A stretch of DNA of 64,000 bases from Streptomyces antnestii (GTDB lineage Bacteria; Actinomycetota; Actinomycetes; Streptomycetales; Streptomycetaceae). Below the pieces are notes generated by a model. The model saw only the letters and a program-made list of their open reading frames with translations. It searched no databases and had not been told where the DNA came from. This document shows positions 38,653-47,226 of this stretch, in pieces; the stretch's first letter is position 1; every line of letters begins with the position of its first letter. The position numbers were made by a program, and so were the translations under genes. The stretch is from the NCBI RefSeq assembly GCF_004005495.1, contig NZ_RZYA01000029.1, positions 37,908 through 101,907 on the forward strand, written 5' to 3'.

Positions 38653-41600
38653 ATGGTCAGGTCCGCACGCAGCCCGCTCGACGGCTTCTCCCCCGCGACC
38701 CGCGGTTGGTTCACGGGGGCCTTCTCCGCGCCCACGGCCGCGCAGGCCGGGGCGTGGCAGGCCATCGGCGAGGGTTCGGACGTGCTGGTCGTCGCGCCGA
38801 CGGGTTCCGGCAAGACCCTGGCCGCGTTCCTGGCGGCCCTGGACCAGCTGGCGTCGACGCCGCCGCCCGCGGACCCGAAGAAGCGCTGCCGCGTCCTGTA
38901 CGTCTCGCCCCTGAAGGCCCTCGCGGTCGACGTGGAGCGCAATCTGCGCAGCCCGCTCACGGGCATCCGGCAGGAGTCGGTGCGCCTCGGTCTGCCCGAG
39001 CCCGAGGTGAAGGTCGGCATCCGCTCCGGGGACACGCCCCCGGCCGAGCGCCGGGCCCTGACGACCCGGCCGCCGGACATTCTGATCACGACACCCGAGT
39101 CGCTGTTCCTGATGCTCACGTCCGCCGCGCGGGACGCGCTCACGGGCATCGAGACGGTGATCCTCGACGAGGTGCACGCGGTCGCGGGCACGAAGCGCGG
39201 CGCCCATCTAGCGCTGTCTTTGGAGCGGCTCGACGAGCTGCTGCCCCGGCCCGCGCGCCGGATCGGCCTGTCGGCGACGGTCCGTCCCGTCGACGAGGTG
39301 GCGCGCTTCCTGTCGCCGCAGCGCAAGGTGGAGATCGTCCAGCCGCGCTCAGGCAAGGAGTTCGACCTCTCGGTGGTCGTCCCCGTGGAGGACCTGGGCG
39401 AGCTCGGCGGATCGCCGGTCGCCGACTCCGACCAGGGCGCGGAGCGGCCGTCCATCTGGCCGCACGTCGAGGAGCGCATCGCCGACCTGGTCCAGTCGCA
39501 CCGCTCGACGATCGTCTTCGCCAACTCCCGCCGCCTCGCCGAGCGCCTGTGCAACCGGCTGAACGAGATCGCGTACGAGCGGGCGACGGGCGAGGTGATG
39601 CCCGAGGACCACGCGCCGGCCGAGCTGATGGGTGGCTCGGGCGCGGCGAACGGGGCGCCCGCGGTGATCGCCCGCGCGCACCACGGATCGGTCTCCAAGG
39701 AGCAGCGCGCCCTCGTCGAGGAGGACCTCAAGGCGGGCCGGCTGCCCGCGGTGGTCGCCACGTCGAGCCTCGAGCTGGGCATCGACATGGGCGCGGTGGA
39801 CCTGGTCGTCCAGGTGGAGTCCCCGCCCTCCGTGGCCTCCGGCCTCCAGCGTGTGGGGCGCGCGGGCCACCAGGTGGGCGCGGTCTCCACCGGCGTCGTC
39901 TTCCCGAAGTACCGGGGCGACCTCGTCCAGTCGGCGGTGGTCACCGAGCGGATGCGGACCGGCTCCATCGAGTCCCTGCGCGTCCCCGCCAACCCGCTGG
40001 ACGTGCTGGCCCAGCAGTTGGTCGCGATCACGGCGCTCGACACGTGGCAGGTCGACGACCTGCTCGCGCTGGTCCGCCGCGCGGCGCCCTTCGCGTCGCT
40101 CCCGGAGTCCGCGTTCACCGGCGTCCTCGACATGCTCGCCGGCCGCTATCCCTCCGACGCCTTCGCCGAGCTGCGCCCGCGCGTGGTGTGGGACCGCGTC
40201 GCCGGCACGGTCACGGGACGCCCGGGGGCCCAGCGCCTGGCCGTCACCTCCGGGGGCACGATCCCGGACCGCGGCCTCTTCGGGGTGTTCCTCGCCGGCG
40301 CCGACCCCAAGAAGGGCGGCGGCCGCGTGGGCGAGCTCGACGAGGAGATGGTCTACGAGTCCCGTGTGGGCGACGTCTTCACCCTCGGTACGAGTTCCTG
40401 GCGCATCGAGGACATCACGCGCGACCGCGTGCTGGTCTCCCCCGCGCCCGGCGTCCCGGGCAGGCTCCCGTTCTGGAAGGGCGACCAGCTGGGCCGGCCG
40501 CTCGAACTGGGGCGCGCGGTGGGCGCGTTCCTGCGCGAGGTCGGCTCACTGTCCGACGACGACGCCCGGCTGCGCCTCCTCGAGGCGGGACTCGACGCCT
40601 GGGCCGCCGACAATGTGCTGTCCTACCTGGCCGAGCAGCGCGAGGCCTGCGGCCACATCCCGGACGACCGCACGATCGTGGTCGAGCGGTTCCGTGACGA
40701 GCTCGGTGACTGGCGGGTCGTCGTGCACTCCCCCTTCGGCGCACAGGTGCACGCTCCGTGGGCGCTCGCCCTCGGCGCCAGGCTCGGCGAGAAGTACGGC
40801 ATGGACGCCCAGGTCATGCACGCCGACGACGGCATCGTGCTGCGCCTGCCCGACGCCGACCTGATGGGACTCGACCTCCTCGACCAGGACCCCGCAAGGC
40901 CGGGCACGGAGTATGACGCCGACCAGGCCCCCTTGGGAGCGGCGGACGTCGCCTTCGACAAGGGCGACGTCGACCAGATCGTCACCGACCAGGTCGGCGG
41001 CTCGGCCCTGTTCGCGGCCCGCTTCCGCGAGTGCGCGGCCCGCGCGCTGCTGCTGCCGCGCCGCAACCCCGGCAAGCGCACGCCCCTGTGGCAGCAGCGC
41101 CAGCGCGCCTCCCAACTCCTCCAGGTGGCGAGCGAGTTCGGCTCGTTCCCGATCGTCCTCGAAGCGGTGCGGGAGTGCCTCCAGGACGTCTTCGACGTAC
41201 CCGGCCTCACGGAGCTGATGGGGGACATCGAGTCCCGCAAGGTCCGTCTCGTCGAGGTCACCACCCCGGAGGCGTCCCCGTTCGCCCGCTCGCTTCTGTT
41301 CGGCTACGTCGCCCAGTTCCTGTACGAGGGCGACTCCCCGCTCGCCGAGCGGCGCGCCGCGGCCCTCTCGCTGGACTCTCGTCTGCTCGCCGAGCTGCTC
41401 GGCCAGGCGGAGCTGCGCGAGCTGCTCGACGCCGACGTGCTCACCGAACTGGAGCAGGAACTCCAGTGGCGCACCGAGGACCGCCGCATCAAGGACGTGG
41501 AGGGCGTCGCCGACCTGTTGCGCGTCCTCGGGCCGCTCACCGGCGCCGAGTTGGCGGAGCGGGGCGCCCGGCCGGGGTGGGCCGAGGACCTGGCGTCCGC

Positions 41601-43539
41601 CCGCCGCGCCATCCGGGTCCGTATCGCCGGGGCCGACCACTGGGCCGCGATCGAGGACGCGGGCCGACTGCGGGACGCGCTCGGCACCGCACTCCCGGTG
41701 GGCGTACCCGAAGCCTTCATGGAGCTCGTCAAGGACCCCCTGGGCGACCTGCTCGCCCGGTACGCGCGCACGCACGGCCCCTTCACGTCGGCCGCCGCGG
41801 CCGCCCGCTTCGGTCTGGGCGCGGCGGTCACGGACGGCGCGCTGCAGCGCCTCGCGGCGAACGGGCGGGTCGTACAAGGGGAGTTCCACCCGGCGGGCAT
41901 CGGTCAGGAGTGGTGTGACGCGACGGTGCTCCGGCGGCTGCGGCGCCGTTCGCTCGCGGCGCTGCGACACGAGCTGGAGCCGGTGCCGCCCGCCGCCCTC
42001 GCCCAGTTCCTGCCCCAGTGGCAGCACCTGGGCGGGCACGGGCTGCGGGGCGTGGACGGACTGGTGCGCGCGGTGGAGCAGTTGCAGGGCGCGTCCGTCC
42101 CTGCCTCCGCCCTGGAGAAGCTGGTCCTGCCGTCCCGCGTCTCGGGCTACACCCCGGCGATGCTCGACGAACTCACCGCGGCGGGCGAGATCGTGTGGGC
42201 GGGCGCGGGCTCCCTGCCCGGCAAGGACGGCTGGGTCTCCCTCTATCTGGCCGACGCGGCGCCCCTGTTGCTCCCGCCGGCCCATCCCCTGGAGCTGACG
42301 GCCCTGCACCAGTCGGTCCTGGACACCCTCTCCGGAGGCTACGGTCTGTTCTTCCGCCAGATCGCCGACCAGGTCCGCGCGACGACCCACCCGGACGCGA
42401 CCGATCCCCAACTGGCGGACACGCTCTGGGATCTGGCCTGGTCCGGACGGCTCACGAACGACACGCTCGCGCCCATGCGCGCGCTCCTCGGGTCGGGCCG
42501 CACCGCGGGTTCCACGGCTCACCGGGCGCGCCGCTCGATCCCCCGCGGCCGCTACGGGGGCCTCACCGCCGCCGCGCGGACCGCCTCGCGCTCGGGCCCG
42601 CCCACCGTCGCCGGCCGCTGGTCGCTGCTGCCGGCCGTCGACCCCGACCCGACGGTGCGCGCCCACGCCCTGGCCCGCACGCTCCTCGACCGGCACGGCG
42701 TCGTGACCCGGGGCGCCGTCGCAGCGGAGGGCGTGGAGGGCGGCTTCTCCGCGGTGTACCGCGTCCTGTCGGCCTTCGAGGAGAGCGGCCAGGCCCGGCG
42801 CGGATACGTCGTCGAAGGCCTGGGGGCGGCCCAGTTCGCGATGGACGGCGCGGTGGACCGCCTGCGCGCCGCGGCGAACGCCCGCGACCGCGGTGACACC
42901 CCACCCGACCCGTACGCAGCCGCACCGACGGGCGCCGCCCCCGACTCCACGTGGCCGCCGCACCTGTCCGCCCCGTCGGCCTCCGGTGACCCGTCCTGGT
43001 CCGCGACCACCGGCCCGTACGCGGTCCCGGACTTCCCCCCGGACTTCACGGAACAGGACGCATGGCCCACGCCGAGTCGTTCCAGTTCCGGTTCCGGTTC
43101 CGGCCGCGCTCCCCGGCGCAGAGGCATGTCCAGAGCCCTCGTCCTCGCCGCCGCCGACCCGGCGAACGCGTACGGGGCTGCCCTGCCCTGGCCCGACTCC
43201 CCCACCGGCGCCGGCCACAAGCCCGGCCGCAAAGCGGGCTCCCTGGTCGTGCTCGTCGACGGCGAGCTGACCCTGTACATGGAGCGCGGCGGCAAGACGC
43301 TGCTGGCCTGGACCGCGTCCGACGGCGACGCGGGAGCGCTCTCCGCTGCCGACCTGGCCGAGGACGCCCGCCTTCCCGCGGCGGCACAGGCCCTGGCCGA
43401 CGCCGCGAGATCGGGCTCCCTCGGCACGATCACCGTGGAGCGGGTGAACGGAACCGCGGCGCTGACCTCCCCGTTCTCCTCCTTGCTGGAATCGGCCGGC
43501 TTCCACGCGACCCCCCGCGGCCTGCGCCTACGGGCATAA
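38653..43539 (+). CDS. lhr: Lhr-type ATP-dependent DNA helicase
   Basis: A 1628-residue superfamily 2 helicase of the large Lhr type. The N-terminal motor holds VVAPTGSGKTLAA (motif I), ILDEVHAVAGTKRG (DEVH box), GLSATVRPV (motif III) and ASGLQRVGRAGHQVG (motif VI). The long C-terminal part, from about 850, carries the Lhr winged-helix and beta-barrel region (RLGEKYGMDAQVMHADDGIVL). A Ser/Gly/Arg linker near 1460-1500 looks disordered. Lhr translocates 3'-5' on ssDNA and unwinds RNA:DNA duplexes in DNA repair. In many actinobacteria, as here, it is followed by a Nei/Fpg glycosylase gene, supporting a repair role. The nearest strong ribosome-like site is 15 bases or more upstream, so the exact start is uncertain. 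Confidence 0.95.
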   Translation: MVRSARSPLDGFSPATRGWFTGAFSAPTAAQAGAWQAIGEGSDVLVVAPTGSGKTLAAFLAALDQLASTPPPADPKKRCRVLYVSPLKALAVDVERNLRSPLTGIRQESVRLGLPEPEVKVGIRSGDTPPAERRALTTRPPDILITTPESLFLMLTSAARDALTGIETVILDEVHAVAGTKRGAHLALSLERLDELLPRPARRIGLSATVRPVDEVARFLSPQRKVEIVQPRSGKEFDLSVVVPVEDLGELGGSPVADSDQGAERPSIWPHVEERIADLVQSHRSTIVFANSRRLAERLCNRLNEIAYERATGEVMPEDHAPAELMGGSGAANGAPAVIARAHHGSVSKEQRALVEEDLKAGRLPAVVATSSLELGIDMGAVDLVVQVESPPSVASGLQRVGRAGHQVGAVSTGVVFPKYRGDLVQSAVVTERMRTGSIESLRVPANPLDVLAQQLVAITALDTWQVDDLLALVRRAAPFASLPESAFTGVLDMLAGRYPSDAFAELRPRVVWDRVAGTVTGRPGAQRLAVTSGGTIPDRGLFGVFLAGADPKKGGGRVGELDEEMVYESRVGDVFTLGTSSWRIEDITRDRVLVSPAPGVPGRLPFWKGDQLGRPLELGRAVGAFLREVGSLSDDDARLRLLEAGLDAWAADNVLSYLAEQREACGHIPDDRTIVVERFRDELGDWRVVVHSPFGAQVHAPWALALGARLGEKYGMDAQVMHADDGIVLRLPDADLMGLDLLDQDPARPGTEYDADQAPLGAADVAFDKGDVDQIVTDQVGGSALFAARFRECAARALLLPRRNPGKRTPLWQQRQRASQLLQVASEFGSFPIVLEAVRECLQDVFDVPGLTELMGDIESRKVRLVEVTTPEASPFARSLLFGYVAQFLYEGDSPLAERRAAALSLDSRLLAELLGQAELRELLDADVLTELEQELQWRTEDRRIKDVEGVADLLRVLGPLTGAELAERGARPGWAEDLASARRAIRVRIAGADHWAAIEDAGRLRDALGTALPVGVPEAFMELVKDPLGDLLARYARTHGPFTSAAAAARFGLGAAVTDGALQRLAANGRVVQGEFHPAGIGQEWCDATVLRRLRRRSLAALRHELEPVPPAALAQFLPQWQHLGGHGLRGVDGLVRAVEQLQGASVPASALEKLVLPSRVSGYTPAMLDELTAAGEIVWAGAGSLPGKDGWVSLYLADAAPLLLPPAHPLELTALHQSVLDTLSGGYGLFFRQIADQVRATTHPDATDPQLADTLWDLAWSGRLTNDTLAPMRALLGSGRTAGSTAHRARRSIPRGRYGGLTAAARTASRSGPPTVAGRWSLLPAVDPDPTVRAHALARTLLDRHGVVTRGAVAAEGVEGGFSAVYRVLSAFEESGQARRGYVVEGLGAAQFAMDGAVDRLRAAANARDRGDTPPDPYAAAPTGAAPDSTWPPHLSAPSASGDPSWSATTGPYAVPDFPPDFTEQDAWPTPSRSSSGSGSGRAPRRRGMSRALVLAAADPANAYGAALPWPDSPTGAGHKPGRKAGSLVVLVDGELTLYMERGGKTLLAWTASDGDAGALSAADLAEDARLPAAAQALADAARSGSLGTITVERVNGTAALTSPFSSLLESAGFHATPRGLRLRA

Positions 43540-43631
43540 CCCCGACGACCCGAAACCGCTAGCCCCCCACGCGCGCAGGCCCGCACCTCCCACCGGAACG
43601 GGCACGGCCACCCCACTCGCACAGGCCCGCG

Positions 43632-43693
43632 CCGACCCCGTACCGCCCACCGAAACGGGTACGAGGCCTGCACCGACCCCGTACCGCCCACCG
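43632..43693. repeat. Degenerate 41-base repeats between lhr and nei
   Basis: An exact 21-base repeat starting CCGACCCCGTACCGCCCACC occurs at 43632-43652 and 43673-43693, 41 bases apart. A weaker unit precedes it, with the shared core CCCACCGGAACGGGCAC. The whole interval 43540-43756 is C-rich and non-coding, and I see no other element. Confidence 0.8.
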
Positions 43694-43756
43694 GCACAGC
43701 CCCACCACCCCACGCGGGCCCACCCGTCACCCACCCACCCGTGCCACCCTGGACGC

Positions 43757-44590
43757 ATGCCCGAAGGAGACACCGTCGCGCAGACCGCGCGGCGACTGCA
43801 CACCGCCCTCGCGGGCCAGGTGCTCACCCGCTCAGACCTGCGCGTACCCCGTTTCGCGACGGCAGATCTGACCGGCCGGGCGGTCCTCGACGTCACCCCT
43901 CGCGGCAAGCACCTCCTCACCCGCATCGAGGGCGGCCTGACCCTGCACTCGCACCTCCGCATGGACGGTTCGTGGAAGGTCTACGCGCCGGGTGAGCGCT
44001 GGACCGGAGGCCCCGGGCACCAGATCCGCGCGGTCCTCGGGAACGCCACCCGCACCGCCGTGGGCTACCGCCTCCCCGTCCTCGAACTCCTGCGCACGAC
44101 CGACGAGAACAAGGTCGTCGGCCACCTCGGCCCCGACCTGCTCGGCCCGGACTGGGACGCCGACACCGCCCTGCGCAACCTCCTGCGCGACCCGGCCCGC
44201 CCTCTCGGCGACGCGCTCCTCGACCAGCGCAATCTCGCGGGCATCGGCAACGTCTACAAGTCCGAGCTCTGCTTCCTGCTCCGCGTCACCCCGTGGCTGC
44301 CCGTCGGCGACCTCCCCGCCGGCACGGCCGCGCACCTGCCCGAGCTCGCCAAAAGGCTCCTCGAAACCAATCGCGACCGCCCGGCACGCGTCACCACCGG
44401 CAGCGACCGCCCGGGCCGGCGCCTCTACGTCTACGGCCGGGCGCCCCGCCCCTGCCTGCGCTGCCGCACCCCGATCCGCTCGGCCGACCAGGGCGACGGC
44501 GCACGCGACCGCCCCACCTACTGGTGCCCGGCCTGCCAGCACGGACCGGCCCCACACCCCTCCGCCGCCCACCCCGGGCCCACCAGATAG
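43757..44590 (+). CDS. nei: DNA-formamidopyrimidine glycosylase/endonuclease VIII family protein
   Basis: A 277-residue Fpg/Nei glycosylase. After removal of Met the catalytic Pro-Glu (PEGDTV) is exposed. The beta-hairpin Lys (GKHLLTRIEGGLTLHSHLRMDGSW), the H2TH motif QRNLAGIGNVYKSELCF, and a C-terminal CxxC...CxxC zinc finger (CLRCRTPI, YWCPACQ) are all present. It removes oxidised bases and cuts at abasic sites. The Pro-Glu-Gly-Asp start is the Nei2-type pattern of actinobacteria. It follows lhr after 217 bases of repeat-rich DNA, and a short Pro-rich tail ends it. Confidence 0.93.
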   Translation: MPEGDTVAQTARRLHTALAGQVLTRSDLRVPRFATADLTGRAVLDVTPRGKHLLTRIEGGLTLHSHLRMDGSWKVYAPGERWTGGPGHQIRAVLGNATRTAVGYRLPVLELLRTTDENKVVGHLGPDLLGPDWDADTALRNLLRDPARPLGDALLDQRNLAGIGNVYKSELCFLLRVTPWLPVGDLPAGTAAHLPELAKRLLETNRDRPARVTTGSDRPGRRLYVYGRAPRPCLRCRTPIRSADQGDGARDRPTYWCPACQHGPAPHPSAAHPGPTR

Positions 44591-44615
44591 CCCCTACCAA
44601 CCCCCGCCCACTAAT

Positions 44616-44628
44616 TGACGGACCGTCA
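44616..44628. promoter_or_regulatory. Palindrome TGACGG-A-CCGTCA upstream of the SDR gene
   Basis: A 13-base perfect palindrome centred on A, ending 22 bases before the SDR start. It has the form of a TetR-family operator, but no TetR gene is in the window, so it may be a site of a distant regulator. Confidence 0.55.
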
Positions 44629-44650
44629 GAACTGCTCGTACGGTCCCCTC

Positions 44651-45427
44651 ATGGCCCTCACCGCGTACGACCTCACCGGACGCACCGCATTCGTCACCGG
44701 CGCCGCGAGCGGCATCGGACGTGCCTCCGCCCTGCTCCTGGCCGAAGCCGGGGCCGCCGTTCACTGCGCCGACCGTGACGCGCAAGGTCTGCACGAGACG
44801 GCGACGCTCATCAAGAGCAAGGGCGGCACGGCCCACACCCACGCGCTCGACGTCGCGGACCGCGCCCAGCTCGCCGAGGCGGTGACGGCCGCCGTGGACG
44901 CGAGCGGCCGCCTCGACGTCATGGCCGCGATCGCGGGGATCATGCACAGCAGTTCCGTCCTGGAGACCCGCGACGAAGACCTCGACCGCGTACTCGGCAT
45001 CAACTTCAAGGGCGTGCTGTACGCCTGCCAGGAGGCCGCCCGCGCCATGATCGCGACCGGCACGCGCGGCAGCATCATCACGATGGCCTCGGGCGCGGTG
45101 GACACGGGCGGCCCCGGCCTGCTCTGCTACGGCGTCTCGAAGGCCGCGGTCGTCCAGCTGACGAAGACGCTGGCCACCGAGGTCGGCCCGCAGGGCATCC
45201 GCGTCAACGCGGTCGCGCCCGGCTGGATCCGTACGCCCATGACCGGCCGGCACGACGCGGCGGAGCAGTCGCACACCGAGGCCGTGATGGTCCGGATGTC
45301 CCCGCTGGGCCGCGTCGGCGAGGCGGACGACATCGCCCACGCCGTCCTGCACCTGGCATCCGACGCGTCATCGTTCACCACGGGCCAGATCCTCCGCCCT
45401 AACGGCGGCGTCGCCATGCCCTGGTAA
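44651..45427 (+). CDS. SDR family oxidoreductase
   Basis: A 258-residue classical SDR: TGAASGIGRAS cofactor motif, the catalytic Ser in ITMASGAVDTGG, the YGVSK Tyr and Lys, and VNAVAPGWIRTPM. The NNAG motif reads AAIAG, a substitution in the loop that normally supports the adenine pocket. The substrate is unknown. No strong ribosome site precedes the ATG. The gene follows a candidate operator palindrome and stands alone, its 3' end overlapping the convergent small membrane protein gene by 29 bases. Confidence 0.9.
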   Translation: MALTAYDLTGRTAFVTGAASGIGRASALLLAEAGAAVHCADRDAQGLHETATLIKSKGGTAHTHALDVADRAQLAEAVTAAVDASGRLDVMAAIAGIMHSSSVLETRDEDLDRVLGINFKGVLYACQEAARAMIATGTRGSIITMASGAVDTGGPGLLCYGVSKAAVVQLTKTLATEVGPQGIRVNAVAPGWIRTPMTGRHDAAEQSHTEAVMVRMSPLGRVGEADDIAHAVLHLASDASSFTTGQILRPNGGVAMPW

Positions 45428-45734
45428 CGGTGCCCCGACCAGCCCTTCCTGTTCCCCCAGCCGCCCTTCTTCTCCTCCCCGCACCCGCCACCCCCGCGGC
45501 CCGCGACTTCGGCACGCAGTGCACGGGCAGCAGGCTCAGCCCCCAGCCGCCGGCGGCCACCGCGCCCTCGAACGCCCCCACGTCGGGCGAGAACACGAGA
45601 CGCAGCAGACCCCACCACCACAGCACCCCGAAGGCCACGACGGGTATCCACCGCACGGACCGCCAGCGCACGGACCGCCACGTCACGGACCGCCACGTCA
45701 CGGCCGGTATCCGGAGTCGCGCCCTCCAGGCCAC
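45399..45734 (-). CDS. Small membrane protein with WRSV repeats
   Basis: A 111-residue protein starting at a GTG with AGGAGG 8 bases upstream. Residues 14-29 are a repeat of the type W-R-S-V-T/R, encoded by a 15-base DNA repeat. Then comes a hydrophobic helix (WIPVVAFGVLWWWGLLRLVF), a conserved-looking FSPDVGAFEGAVAAGGWGLSLLPVHC segment, and a Gly/Ala/Arg tail. I recall similar unnamed Streptomyces proteins with this SPD...EGA...GGWGLSLLPVHC block, but no function. Coding status rests on the ribosome site and that block. Confidence 0.7.
   Translation of the reverse strand: MAWRARLRIPAVTWRSVTWRSVRWRSVRWIPVVAFGVLWWWGLLRLVFSPDVGAFEGAVAAGGWGLSLLPVHCVPKSRAAGVAGAGRRRRAAGGTGRAGRGTVTRAWRRRR
45654..45703 (-). 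repeat. 15-base tandem repeat in the small membrane protein gene
   Basis: CACGGACCGCC starts at 45654, 45669 and 45684, with a partial unit (CACGG) at 45699; the unit length is 15 bases. On the minus strand it encodes the repeated W-R-S-V motif. Confidence 0.85.
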
Positions 45735-45913
45735 GGAGGCCACCTCCTGCCCGATGCCGGATCGAACCCGAACGCCGACGCCACACAGCTAGAGCGAGAC
45801 GCTCCCGCACGTGGAAATCCCCTTCACCATGGCACGAATGTCCTGATGCGGGCATGTCGAGACGACCCGGCGCCCACGCCCTCCCCACCCGGCGCCCCAC
45901 ACCTGGGTACGCG

Positions 45914-45945
45914 AAAGCCCCGGCCGATCACCCGGCCGGGGCTTT
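45914..45945 (-). terminator. Intrinsic terminator of clgR
   Basis: A perfect 13-bp stem (45914-45926 with 45933-45945) and a 6-base loop, bounded by AAA/TTT, 48 bases after the clgR stop on the minus strand. It may also work on the plus strand. I see no gene between 45735 and 45992. Confidence 0.85.
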
Positions 45946-45992
45946 CACACACTTATGAGTGACACCTGCACGAGACATCACGCCGCGCGAGA

Positions 45993-46367
45993 TCACGCAG
46001 CGACGACGTCCACCGCTTCCGCAGGCGCCTTGATGGTCACCCGTTCCGGTGGGACACCGGCCACGGAGACGGAATTGAGCCGCGGGCGAACCGGTGCGGG
46101 CACCGGATCGGTACTGGCTGCCGACTCGGCCAGCTCGGCGAGAGCGAGCTCATCGCTCACCTCGCGCATGAGCTCGGACATCCGTACGTCAAGCGCGTCG
46201 CAAATAGCGGACAGCAGCTCGGAGGATGCCTCCTTCTGCCCCCGCTCCACCTCGGAGAGATAGCCGAGCGAGACTCGGGCGGACGAGGAGACTTCGCGCA
46301 GAGTACGGCCCTGGCGCTGGCGCTGCCGACGCAGCACGTCACCCAGCAGGCGACGGAGCAGAATCAT
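45993..46367 (-). CDS. clgR: Transcriptional regulator ClgR
   Basis: A 124-residue XRE-type regulator: LLRRLLGDVLRRQRQRQGR, then the helix-turn-helix RTLREVSSSARVSLGYLSEVERG and the family's conserved SELMREVSDELALAEL. In S. lividans, ClgR activates clpP1P2 and lon and is itself degraded by Clp. The product ends VDVVAA, an Ala-Ala tail like an ssrA-type degron. GGGAG precedes the ATG. It lies downstream of cinA and pgsA, the conserved actinobacterial order, but with its own 109-base upstream interval. Confidence 0.96.
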   Translation of the reverse strand: MILLRRLLGDVLRRQRQRQGRTLREVSSSARVSLGYLSEVERGQKEASSELLSAICDALDVRMSELMREVSDELALAELAESAASTDPVPAPVRPRLNSVSVAGVPPERVTIKAPAEAVDVVAA

Positions 46368-46476
46368 CGGTGGCTCCCTCCTCGGACCGCGTAGCCGCAT
46401 CCTTCACGCCCCACCGTACCGCCTTGCGCCGCGGCCGTGCGGGGAGCGATGTCGTGTTCACTCAGGGCTGTAAACA

Positions 46477-47226
46477 TCAAAACCCCCCGTTCTGTTCCGT
46501 ATCCTGTGCCCGCTCATTCTCTGCGCGTTCGCTCAAGAGCTGCTCAAGAAGCAGTTCAAGCACACTCCGTACACTCTCCCTACGGATTTCCGAACGGTCG
46601 CCGTTCAACCGCAGCTCGGCCACTTTCCGGCTACGAGCGAAACCGGCGCCCCCCGCCTCGGGCCGCGCGACCGCCGCCCCGGGCCGCTCGCCCGCCGTCT
46701 CGGGCCGCGCGATCCCGGTCTCCGGGCCGTCGACCGCGACGAAGACCGTCCCCACCGGCCGGCCGTCCTGTTCGTCAGGGCCGGCGACCCCGGTGGTCGC
46801 GATCCCCCAGTCCGCGCCGAGCACCCGGCGCACGCCGGTGGCCATCTGCCGGGCCACCTCGGGATCCACCGCCCCGCGCTCGGCCAGGAGAGTGCCGTCG
46901 ACGCCGAGCACGTCCCGTTTGAGCTCCGTCGCGTACGAGGTCACGGATCCGCGGAAGACGCGCGAGGCACCCGGCACCGAGGTGATCTCGGCGGCCACGA
47001 GGCCGCCGGTGAGCGATTCGGCGACGGCGAGGCTCTCACCGCGCTCAGCGAGCAGCCGGAGCACCTCAGCGGCAGCACCAAGCCCCTCCGCCCCACCACC
47101 ACCGAGCGCGCCGAGCGCACCGGCAGCAGAGGCCACCCCGCGGGACGCACCGGCACCAGAGGCCACCCCGCCGGACGCACCCGCCCCAGAGGCCACCCCG
47201 TCGGACGCACCCGCCCCGGAGGTCAC
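46477..47226 (-). CDS. cinA: CinA C-terminal domain (NMN amidohydrolase-type) protein
   Basis: A 249-residue protein containing only the C-terminal CinA domain. Family motifs are SLAVAESLTGGLVAAEIT, FRGSVTSYATELKRDVLGV and GVAGPDEQDGRPVGTVFVAV. The domain in characterised members deamidates nicotinamide mononucleotide. The first 45 residues are a Gly/Ala/Ser repeat encoded by 30-base units, and another Pro/Glu/Gly-rich insertion follows GTVFVAVDG. Both are probably disordered loops. The GTG start overlaps the pgsA stop by 4 bases. Confidence 0.93.
   Translation of the reverse strand: MTSGAGASDGVASGAGASGGVASGAGASRGVASAAGALGALGGGGAEGLGAAAEVLRLLAERGESLAVAESLTGGLVAAEITSVPGASRVFRGSVTSYATELKRDVLGVDGTLLAERGAVDPEVARQMATGVRRVLGADWGIATTGVAGPDEQDGRPVGTVFVAVDGPETGIARPETAGERPGAAVARPEAGGAGFARSRKVAELRLNGDRSEIRRESVRSVLELLLEQLLSERAENERAQDTEQNGGF
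47117..47226 (-). repeat. 30-base tandem repeat at the 5' end of cinA
   Basis: About three and a half copies of a 30-base unit, starting near 47117, 47147, 47177 and 47207. They share GGACGCACC and GAGGCCACCCCG blocks. The repeat is in frame and encodes GAGASxGVAS. Confidence 0.88.

Noticed and set aside
45740..45800. A tRNA-like GGTTCGATCC segment on the minus strand before the WRSV gene
   Set aside because: The flanking bases do not pair as a T stem, and no matching acceptor, D or anticodon arms surround it.
45127..45900. Longer minus-strand frame covering the SDR 3' half
   Set aside because: It lies in another frame from the WRSV gene, is Gly/Arg-rich, and overlaps conserved SDR motifs.
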